Assembly: GCA_932294295.1 (NCBI GenBank)
Contig: OW028576.1
Span: forward strand, 26,791,227-26,855,226
From: Alitta virens
Taxonomy: Eukaryota > Annelida > Polychaeta > Phyllodocida > Nereididae
Direction: 5' to 3'
DNA: 64,000 nt
The position numbers and the translations under genes were made by a program. Position 1 is the first letter of the stretch. Every line of letters begins with the position of its first letter. This document shows positions 13,165 to 23,086 of this stretch, piece by piece. The notes under the pieces are model-generated. The model was not told the DNA's origin, ran no database searches, and worked only from the letters and a program-made list of their open reading frames with translations.

Positions 13165-14125
13165 AAAAAAAAATTGAGATTTTCTTTTTATTTTCAGTGT
13201 TTTATCATAGCTTTACATGAAAAAATAAATATTTACATTTCAAACTACAATGTATGTCACTTTATGGAATTAATTCTATCTGGTCTCTAAAATTACCACT
13301 GATACTCTATATTTGAATACACACATGGATGTTAAATGTGAAATTCCAAAGTTTTTTATTTTATTTATTTTTTACCTGGGTTTTATTTGTCAACATAACA
13401 TGAGGTCTGTGTATGTTTTAGCTTAGCTTCATGAAAAATTATATTGAGCTGCTGGTATAATTTTATATCTTACATATTATGACATGGCTGTAATTGTTTG
13501 GTGTTAAATGTGTCTTGAATTTCATTCAGTAACACTTTTGTATATTTTCTTTACAAAAGGTACATAATGAAACTAAATTATTTTTGCTTGCTTAACAAAA
13601 TCTGTCCAGTGTAAATGCACAATATATTTTCTCAGTAAAAGCGTACATTTTCTGATGTTTTGTGCTCTGAGATTGCTGCTTAAGTTGACATTGCACTGTT
13701 GATTAAAGAAAAGCTATGTTTTCATCTTGATTAAAATTTTCTAACTTTACTTTTTAAGTGATTATCATATCACTCATTAAATATACACACAGGCTTCTTA
13801 TCACCAACAAAGGGTAGTGATGCATTCAACTAACTGTGCCTTGGGCATTTGTTGCTCCTCAATTATTCTTTTTAATTTTGCACTCATAGGCTGAGCATTC
13901 ACACCTGTTGATATTGTAATGAACTATACAGTCATTTAGTCACATACCATGTTATCATATTCTGCTCTGCCATAAGCAATAGAAGCCTGTTATCATATTT
14001 GGCTGTGCTACAAGCCAATCAAAGCCTGAATTGTTCAATAGGAGGAAGCCAGAAACACCACAGTGAACAAGTTAATGTGCACATTACAGAGTGACAGCAA
14101 ACACTATGCAAAATATTGATCCACA
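13165..14125. repeat. Diverged direct repeat, copy 2
   Basis: Closest relative of copy 1. It has the same landmark order, a few insertions (for example ACATGAGGTCTGTGTATGTT near 13400) and lacks the left 130 bases of copy 1. Confidence 0.8.
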
Positions 14126-14349
14126 TCGCAATTTTTGTTAAAGGGAAAATATTTATAACATTTTTTTATAATTTTCTCACCTTTGAATTCAACTGATATC
14201 AATACTAGCACCAAAGTACTTCACTTTTCTGGTACATTCAATTATATTTTTTTACAGTGCTTTTGATCTAGCTTTTTACACAGTACTGCTGATGAGTATG
14301 TAACATTAAAGCATTGTATACATGCAAAGTACAAACATTCACCCTTTCC

Positions 14350-15730
14350 TTTTTTCAGCGTTATTATTTTGCAAGTATAATTCTGCAGTGTGACTCTATA
14401 GGGTTGCTCACATCAATTCCAACACTTTGATGAATCAAAACAAATAAAAAATCCATTTTTAGGACACCTTTTACCATACCAACATTAGCAGTATACTCTG
14501 ACATAACTTACACTTTTAATTTAATTAAATTTTCAGTTTTGTTAATTTGTCAACATGACATGTGGTCTGATTATGTTTAAATTAGCTCTGCATCAAAAAT
14601 TACATAGAACTGCTGGTTTATAACGTATTTCCCTTTATAAAAAAAGTAAATGTTCAGTAACAAACTTGCTTATCATATCACTCTGATCAGTTCATTTTTG
14701 CCTCAAACAAGTATAACTTACACCTTGCATTATTATTCCCCCGTTAATTTTAAGAAATTAAATTTCATTTTATATGTGATATGAATACTCCTATTATTGT
14801 TAAAATTTTAAAAGCAAAATATGATTTTGTTAATTTTACATCTTACATATTATGACATGCCTTTAATTGTTTGGTGTAACCTGTTTCTTAAATTTCATCC
14901 AATAACTCAAACTATTTTGTATATTTTCATCACAAAAAGGTATATAGAAGAACCTGTTATTTTGCTAGCTTAACAAAATATGTCCAGTGTAAATGCACAA
15001 TATATATTTCAAGTCAAGGAATACATTTTCCGATGTTTTGAGCACTCAGAATGCTGCTTAAGTTAAAGTTACTATGTCTCAAGATTAAGCATTGGCAAAT
15101 AATAATATAAGCCAATACTACCTTCTTGTCCCATGCTATTTTTGCCATTTCATGTTCCTTTGTACACAGGAATTAAACTTTAAGGTACAATAAATAATAT
15201 AAATAGAGTTTTTCATGCCATCAAAAACTCAATATGTAAACAAACCCAATGATAACATCACAATACTGAACATTGGTTGATGATGTCATATCCATTGTGT
15301 TTCCAATGTTTTGGTCTGGATTTTCTCTCAATGTAAGATTTTTATTTTTTTTTAAATTAATGTCTGATAAAAACATTAGTTCACCCAAATGGAGTGTGCC
15401 TTGATTAATAAAGGTTATTTTCAGCTATTTTATGGAGTCTCAGAAATTGACGATTTGACGGACAGTGCAGCTTAAAGTTGACATATTCTGCTCTGAATGG
15501 AAGCCTGTCATATTTGGCTGTGCTACAAGCCAATCAAAGCCTGTTATCATATTCAGCTGTGATTGGCTGGCATAAGTTCTTAGATGTAACTGGTCTGCTT
15601 GTGTGCTTTGTGTAGGCATTATTGTTCAATAGGAGGAAGACAGAAACACCACAGTGAACAAGTTAATGTGCACATGACAGTGACAGCCAACACTATGCAA
15701 AGTATTGATGATACTATACAATATACTGTG
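14350..15730. repeat. Diverged direct repeat, copy 3
   Basis: Most divergent copy. It retains the left part of copy 1 (TTATTATTTTGCAAGTATA..., CAGTATACTCTGACATAAC) and the right landmarks (GCCAATCAAAGCCTG..., ATAGGAGGAAGACAGAAACA), with insertions between. It shows that the unit is about 1.1-1.4 kb and that the duplications are not simultaneous. Confidence 0.65.
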
Positions 15731-16084
15731 CCACATCACTGAATTAAAAAAAGAAAATCAAACCACACTCTGATGATAATAGAACAACAAATAAATTCAC
15801 ATAACAACTTTTGTTTAAGGAAAAATAGTAATAAAAAGAAAAAACCTAATTTTCTAACCCCTGAATTCCATTAGCAGAGACTGTGACTGGTGCTGTCTGT
15901 TTCTTTTATTTTTATTTATTTATTATTATTATCTTTTTTCTTTTTTAATAAGTGATTTGCTTTTATTTTAATTAACAGCTAGTTCATGTGTTCCTGAGGA
16001 TTTTTTGGATTGATGTTGACACATGTTAAGATTAACTGTGTAAAAGTTTTCATTGTTTTTTAAAACAGAATGAATGTGCTTGCA

Positions 16085-16575
16085 TGTGTAGCATATTATA
16101 AGTGATAAGTTTTTTTAGGTGATCTGAGTTGCATGTATAGTAGTTTATGGTTAATGGCTTTGCTATGTTATCTAATATTGCTTTTTATTTTACTATTACA
16201 CAATAATTTTTATCAATTAACAGCATGAAATAATAGTTTTTTTTTGGTTTTTTATTTATTGTGTATTAACTGCTTGAAAGTGTGCATGTTCTGATATAAT
16301 AAATCTTTTCATAAGTGACTTTTGAGTTGTGTGTAGCATATTATAAGTGATAAGTTTTTTTTTTGGTGATATGAGTTGCATGTGTAGTAGTTTATGCCTA
16401 ATGTCTTTGCTATGTTATCTAATATTGCTTTTTTATTTTACTATTACACAATGATTTTTATCGATTAACAGTATGAAATGATAGTTTTTGGTTTTTTATT
16501 TATTGTGTATTAACTGCTTGAAAGTGTGCATGTTCTGATATTAGAAATAAATCTTTCATAAGCGACTTTTGGGGT
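16085..16575. repeat. 245-bp tandem duplication
   Basis: Bases 16086-16330 are repeated at 16331-16575 with a few substitutions. Both start GTGTAGCATATTATAAGTGATAAG and include TGCTATGTTATCTAATATTG. The unit is very T-rich and noncoding. Confidence 0.85.
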
Positions 16576-17245
16576 ATTTATTAAACTTGATTTAATTTTA
16601 TTTTTAGTGTGCCATTGGTTAAACTAAGACAATGAGTTGCTTTGTATTTTTTAGTATACCATTGATAAACTATGACAATGAGCACAAGACAATGAGGGTG
16701 CTGTCAAAAAACCAGGTGTCCAAAAGTTTTCATAACTACTCTTAATTGCATTTATTAAATATGCTTTTAGTATATCAGGGCTGGACTAAGACAATGAAAA
16801 TAAAGCAATGAGGCTCTTGACCACCAGGTGTACAATTGGCAGTGTATAGTGCTCTGAGGCATACGCTAAAAGTCAGCCAATGATAACTGGTTATCACTGA
16901 GTGCCTGAGGTGTTTGACAAGCAGGAGTCAGTCTTCATTCTGATGAATGCTGCTGCTGACTCAACACATACTGGATAATATAGCATACAAAGAATTATGC
17001 TTACAACACTAATACCATTCCTCTGAGCTTTGCGGTGAATGTCATTGCTAACTCAGCACTACTGGTTAATATAGCATGTGTGTACTTGAGAATAAATAAA
17101 TAAATAAAGAATTATAAAGACACACAAGTCAAAAAAAACAAATGCACCTTACAAGTGAGCTTTGGACAACTTTTCCATTTAAACAATGAAAAATACACTG
17201 GCACAAGCCTGTCATCATTGTTTAATAACAGTATTTGGTTATCAT

Positions 17246-17288
17246 AATTGAATTGAATTGAATTGAATTGAATTGAATTGAATTGAAT
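17246..17288. repeat. AATTG pentanucleotide microsatellite
   Basis: About eight uninterrupted AATTG units. Confidence 0.97.
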
Positions 17289-17339
17289 GAAAAAGCAATT
17301 CACTCTTAACAACCCATCTTTAAATATTTATTTGTACAT

Positions 17340-17580
17340 CATTACATTTGGCCTGGGGGTTTTCTTGGAGATGCTGGACGTATACTGAACGTCATCTCAA
17401 CCACTAACGCCTGAGGGCCTTAACACCTGTCAGCGTTTGGACATAAATGCTTATAGCCGGAGGGCCCTGCAGGATCAGAGGCTGGTAGCCTGCGGCACCT
17501 GCAGGGATCCTTTGATCTCATAGCCTGAGGCGCCGGCATTCCTTTGGCCCTATCTTGGTACTTAAGTAGTCATATAAGCT
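17340..17580. other. GC-rich island of unknown nature
   Basis: This stretch is clearly richer in G and C than its surroundings. It contains related words (GCCTGAGGGCC, GCCGGAGGGCC, GCCTGAGGCGCC) and two CTGCAGG sites, but no long ORF. It could be a fragment of a foreign repeat or an old element. Confidence 0.35.
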
Positions 17581-18004
17581 ACATTTTTTGTTCATCCATT
17601 GCATATGCCAGAACTAGGTAATTATATATTATAAGTGTCTACTATGGAGAAAAGTGTGGTCCAAGAAAATATTTGTTACTTTTGCTGCTTCACGAGACTG
17701 CCCCTGTTTCTGACCAACTAAACATATTGCTCAAATTTTGTAAAAATTGAAGAATATTTAGAGGTTGCTGCCAAAATTCCCTTTTATACCTAAGGTGGTA
17801 ATGGAAACCCAATGGGAATAATATAAGCTGGTCAACGTCCATACTTTTGTAACATTTCTAGTCACTCCTGCTTGCTCATACATTCAGTAGCCTGTGCAAT
17901 TCTAGTATTTCTTTGCAATAGTTTTCCTTAGGTGGCCATTTCAAGTTAGCTATCCATGCCATTTTGTGGCATCACTGATGAAGTTCTCAAAACAGGCAAC
18001 TATA

Positions 18005-18340
18005 TATGACAGATAGATAGATACATCGATAGACAGATAGGTAGATAGATAGACAGATAGATAGATAGATAGATAGATACACAGATAGACATATACATAA
18101 TTAGACAGATAGATAGATAGATAGATAGATAGATGGTTAGATGGTTAGATAAATAGATAGATTGTGCATCAGCGACTTACTGACTGACTAATATGTTTAT
18201 AGATAGAACAAAAGAAAAAGAAAGAAAAAAATATATTGAAAGCAAGGTAGAAACAAAGGTAAGATAGCCAGATAAAAAGATAGATAGAAAGATAGAACAA
18301 TTAGATCGAAAGATAGATATTAAGATAGAAAGAAAAGTAG
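18005..18340. repeat. GATA/GACA microsatellite, interrupted
   Basis: Long stretches of GATA with GACA, GGTTA and AAAGA interruptions. The 65-codon minus-strand frame at 18177-18374 is just translated microsatellite. Confidence 0.93.
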
Positions 18341-18399
18341 AAAATAGACCTCCAATAGCTTGATTCACTAACAATTTGGAAATTATCTACTTCAGAGAT

Positions 18400-19330
18400 A
18401 ACATTTGCGAAATCCTACCTTGTTGTTTCTCAGAAACTCTGTTGCCACTGACTGAAAGGCTTTCTAAGCTTTATTTTCTTTCCTATGCAACAGACGATCA
18501 AAAGTATCATCTCTAAGACGTTATCCGATCTGTGGACCGACAAAGATGCCTTCCTTAACTTTTGTTTCACATAGTCATTCAAATTTTTCATAGAGATATT
18601 TTTACAAAGTTCTTCATTAGGCCCCGCTTATTATGTGAAGGTGGTAACAAAAGTGTGTGGGTGTCAATAAGGGTGGGATGTTGGGCATTTTTCTTTCCTG
18701 GCTGCCGTGACTTTCATAGTGGCCAGTCTTTCTTAACATCATGGGAATCCATGGCTCGGCTGTCCGGTTCACAGAGAAAACCGCAGTACTTTGTACATCC
18801 ACCATCATATAACTGGAACAGATGGCAAAACATTGCCATTGTGCATTAGAACAGCTTTTAGACTGGTTTATGAACAATCTCCATTCATTTGGATCATAAG
18901 TGATGTTTAGGGCTGCCATCAAGCCATTGATACCATTGCAGTAAACCAAATCACCTTCCATTAAGAAAAACTGAACCAGATCCTTTTGGCGATCACGGAA
19001 AATGGAGATCCGGACATTACTCTCAAAGAGGTTCCACTGTTGTAGTCTGGAGCCCCACAGCTCTGCTTTACTCTTAGACAGTTCCAAATCATTGACCAGG
19101 TTATTTAGTTCATTCTGTGATATGAGGTTCAGGAGCGGAATATGGTGGCCTAAAGTCTGGGTCAGCTGACCTTGACATGTGTTACAACAATAATGTAGGG
19201 CCCAACTCTTGTCTTGATCCCCTATTTTGCAGCCAAAATAAAGGTGGTATGCTTTTTTTACCACTGCAGTTATACTGCGCTTTCGCGATGCAAAGGTTAC
19301 CTCACCACAAATATGACAAGTTATTTGCAT
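18400..19330 (-). pseudogene. Decayed copy of a multi-copy uncharacterised invertebrate protein family
   Basis: The ATG-initiated frame at 19330 begins MQITCHICGEV and has a Cys-x2-Cys and later Cys-x2-Cys (zinc-ribbon-like). It continues with a family-typical block (ELWGSRLQQWNLFE..., DRQKDLVQFFLMEGDLVYC). Homology then jumps frames: AVLMHNGNVLPSVPVI near 18840, TKYCGFLCEPDSRAMDS near 18790, an in-frame TGA near 18710, GLMKNFVK near 18615 and VKEGIFVGPQIG near 18545. I recall the family from many invertebrate genomes, where it is multi-copy and usually unnamed, sometimes suspected to be transposon-related. At least two frameshifts, stops and a missing segment between the zinc-ribbon part and LISQNELNN show it is dead. 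Homology fades near 18400 at the GATA repeat. Confidence 0.75.
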
Positions 19331-19639
19331 TGTTTACACAGTTTCCAGGCATCTCTGCATCCTGAGTTCAAAAACTTGAGAAAGTTCCCTAGAAATATCA
19401 GGCACTGATAATGTTTACAAGCTGCTACATGTAACTTGAGAAGCATAGATAAATGTGTGCCAATGCTCATGAAATGTCGCAACATGCATGCATTTTGTCT
19501 GCTTCCAAGACACATATATGTCAAAAAGAGCATGTTCTGTCAAAACTCTGGCCAAGATGAATGTATTCTAATGTGCAGACAGTGTTTTGAGGTACAACTG
19601 ATAGCCCAGAGACAAACATTTCCTTTCAATTAATACCCA

Positions 19640-20806
19640 TTCTCTCATTAATTTGCATAGAATTAAAATGTTGACTGCTGTATCTTGAAAACTACAGCCA
19701 ATTAGCACTTTTGACTTAAATGACCTAAATTTGGTAAAGTTTTATTACTTTATTCCGGAAGCATTTTGCTTGTAGACCAGTGTATTGAAAGGCATCAAGC
19801 ACACAGACACAAAGAAAGCTTTCTGGCACTGCTTTCTGTGGAGTGACAAAACTAGAATTGGAAATATATGGGCATGGTGATCTAATGTAGGTGTAACAGA
19901 TTATGGATGGTGTGACATACACATGATATAGATTTGACATTTAAAATCCCAGTATGCTGTGTTGAACATGATTGATTTAGCCTTAAATAAACAGGGCTAG
20001 CTTGCAGCAAGTGAGCCTGGAAACCTTATTAAAGATATACTGTGAGCACTGTAGCTTTCATAGTGAAGAGAATTGAGGATATTGGCACAAATCAAAACAG
20101 AAGAAGTGGTAGGCCCCAATCAACAACTCCAGCACCAGTGAAGTATATTTGTGTGACCAGCTTGCTTGACAAACGACTCTGTGCACCGCAAATACAAGCC
20201 AAAGTCAACGAGATCCACAATGTAAAAGTGTCTACCTCAACTGTGCAAAGAAGACTGAGGGAAGCTGGCCTAAAAGACTGCATTTCAGCGAGAAAACCTT
20301 TGCTAGTCCTGTGAATAAGAAAAAGAGACTTCATTGGGCAAAAAAAAACATGGGAAAATGCACCTCCCACCTTTATCAGAACTACCTGAAGAAGAAAGAA
20401 TGAGAAGGAAGACTGGAAATCATGAATTGGCCAGCACAGTCCCCAGTATAAATCCCATTGAACTGGTTTGGGGTGAAATGGATCAAAAAGTGAAGGCAAA
20501 GCAACCGACCAGTTGTGCACACCTCTGGACACTTCTTCAACAAAGCAGGAATGAACTCTCAGAACAGTATTTAATGTCCCTCATTGAAAGAATGCCTCAA
20601 ATTGGTTCTGCTGTTATAGATGCCAGAGGTGGCTACTTTGATGAATGTAAAGTTTGACATATTTATTGTTCTAATAAACATAGAAGACAGACTCTGTCTT
20701 TCTATCTGGTGTTTTTGGCAACTACAGTAAGTAGTAATACTAAGTTTTAATGGAAGCATATTAATAAAATCTGAAGGTGTCTAAATACTTTTGATTTGTA
20801 GTGTAG
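19640..20806 (+). mobile_element. Tc1/mariner-type DNA transposon relic, internally deleted
   Basis: Bases 20042-20310 encode the DNA-binding half of a Tc1-like transposase (RSGRPQSTTP, then a second helix-turn-helix ending STVQRRLREAGL). Bases 20360-20657 encode the C-terminal part, with QNYLKKKE, NWPAQSP and INPIELVWGEMD, which holds the third catalytic acid (E), and end GGYFDECKV-stop. The segment with the first two catalytic aspartates is missing between them. Upstream, 19790-19930 preserves a separate piece around the first acid (a WSD then ELEIYGHGD, in different frames with stops). The right end, 20770-20806 (GTGTCTAAATACTTTTGATT), looks like a Tc1-type terminal repeat; no matching left end was found. 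Confidence 0.82.
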
Positions 20807-20809
20807 TTA

Positions 20810-22370
20810 CAAATTATTAGTATTATTGTTAAAAACAAACAATATCATTTATTGGCCAACAGGACTCATTATCTGATTTTTACATCAACTATGTTGAATA
20901 CTGAATTATGGTCCTCACATGCAAGTTATGACAAAATTGTCCTTTGTAGCAACAAGGGCAACTTATATTGCTATATCAGTTTGTAAAAGCAGTCTGACAA
21001 TTAATTAAGCCCATTTGTTTGATAATTTAATTCTCCATAGGTCACTCTGCACTCAACTATCATTATGCTTGCGATGTATCACACTGTCTTCTTTATTCTT
21101 GGATAAGGCAATGAGAGGTGTCATAGGAAATAACTGACATTATGTCTCACATTTAATGTTTAGTACTCACCAGGGGGAATTGAAAAACAACAGCTTGATC
21201 TGCCATCTAGTGTTACTTGCTAAAAAAAAAAAATTTCACTACAAAGCTAACACACAAGATCATATTTATAGATTTTTTGATGCAGACCTTCAATTTAATA
21301 GTAAATTTCATACTTCTTATACAAACCAAACCAAAAAGATATTTTCATGAAATCATGTGATATTTTGTAATATTGATAGACACTTAAACAAAACACAAAA
21401 TGCAATATAAATTGAGATGATTGTTTAAAAACTTAAATAAATAGCGATTAGATATAGCTTCTTGGGGCTTGATTTTGTTTGGACCAATACATGAAATGTG
21501 CATATCCAAGCTGTATATCGCAAATATATAATATTACATATTTTTAAGACACTTGGGCTTTATTTCGTCAATATTGGGTCTTTGGTGTCCATACATTCAT
21601 TAATTTTGGTTAATCTATTTCCTTTCATAATGATAATACAATCAAAGGTACTTCAACATTTACACGACTGAACCGATCCATGCATTCCTAGATTTTGGGT
21701 AACCATGTCATATCTTACACTCAATCATGACAAATCATTTCTGCAGTGTATCAGGTCATACATGATGCCCAAGTCATTAGGATAAAATAATATAAGATAA
21801 AGTTTATCTACAGTCAGACAGGAATAAAACAGTAAACATAAGTAAAACTTTTTGCTCTCATGAAATGATCAAATGAAAAGTACAATGAGCAGTGAGATGA
21901 CAAATAAAATAAATAGCATGAAGTTAAGTTAAAACCATTGATAGAGCATATCAAACCAAAGCATCATTACATAGGCACAAGAACGCAGTTATAAAAAAAA
22001 TGATCTGATATTTCAAATAGATTACTGATTCGTTATGGTAGCGTTCCATTAATATATTTGTAGAAAATGTTCGGGACTGATGGTTTAGTTAGATCTTCAA
22101 CCTTCAGTATATTAGCTTTTTTATAAATTTCAGATAGTCTTACTCTTCTTCCAATGTTAAAAATCAATCTAAAAGATATATTTTTATTTTTTTCTTATCT
22201 GCTTTACGTGTCTATCTTTCAACATTGATCCCTTGGTACTAATTGCATAATTTAGGTGGCTTTGAACATTTGCCTGACATATTAGTATCTAACCCTGTAG
22301 TACATTTTAGTTTTAGTTTTTTGTCAATACAGTTTATATGTGAAGGTCCCGTTCTAAAAATGTGTCTACA
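20810..22370. other. No gene seen
   Basis: AT-rich intergenic DNA between the transposon relic and the hairpin near TLR-A. There are no convincing ORFs or RNA genes. Confidence 0.5.
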
Positions 22371-22377
22371 GTAATAC

Positions 22378-22546
22378 CTATTTAATATCCCTCACATGAC
22401 TTATTTCTTCCAAACTGAGTTTCTGGTTGCCTATGAAGTTTGGCATATTTCTTATTAATCGAAATAATATAAGAAATGTGAAAAACTTCATAGGAAGCCT
22501 GAAACTCAGTAGGAAAGAAATAAGTGGTATCCGTGATATTAAATTT
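22378..22546. repeat. Imperfect hairpin, about 70-bp arms
   Basis: The left arm (22378-22450; ATTTCTT..ACTGAGTTTC..CCTATGAAGTTT) pairs with the right arm (22470-22546; AAACTTCATAGG..GAAACTCAGT..AAGAAAT) with scattered mismatches and bulges and a loop of about 18 bases. It lies about 550 bases beyond the TLR-A stop codon. It may be a decayed MITE; the bulged stem also resembles an oversized microRNA-type hairpin, which cannot be judged from sequence alone. Confidence 0.7.
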
Positions 22547-23035
22547 TGACAATGAGAATTATAGCAACACTTGATATCAAACAATTGACTTTATTTCTCA
22601 CATTCAAAATTGATAATACAAAAAATGTAATATGTGTAAATATAGATACCAAATCAAATATATAGGGGAAACATTTGCTTTTACTTACAAAGCACATTCA
22701 GGACAGGCATCAGGCAACATTCGCACTTGTCTTACAAATCCGTGCAGGCCATTCTGAGTGTTCTTCAGAACTTGGTAGAGGGAACAACATTATCTCTATT
22801 TAACGCATTTAATTCCGTTCAATGATCAAAATTAATATTTTAGTTGTTTTAACCACAAATCTTGATCAACAAATAGAGATTGATTATAATTACATTAATA
22901 CTACCAAATTATAATTTTCTTTTGCTCTCAGAGGCATATAATCAGTAATTATACACTTGTTATTCATATTTATTTTATATTTGGCGGATGTTGTGAGTAT
23001 TCTCTGAAAAATTGAGGCAAATCCATTGAGCTGTT

Positions 23036-23041
23036 TTTATT
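23036..23041 (-). terminator. Polyadenylation signal for TLR-A
   Basis: AATAAA on the minus strand, about 46 bases past the stop codon at 23087. Confidence 0.6.
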
Positions 23042-23086
23042 CTATAACAAAATAAACGGCAGACAAAAATGATTACCAATGATTAC

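Noticed and set aside
18562..18849. 95-codon plus-strand ORF
   Set aside because: Antisense shadow of the decayed multi-copy gene on the minus strand.
20092..20532. 146-codon minus-strand ORF
   Set aside because: Antisense of the Tc1-like transposase relic.
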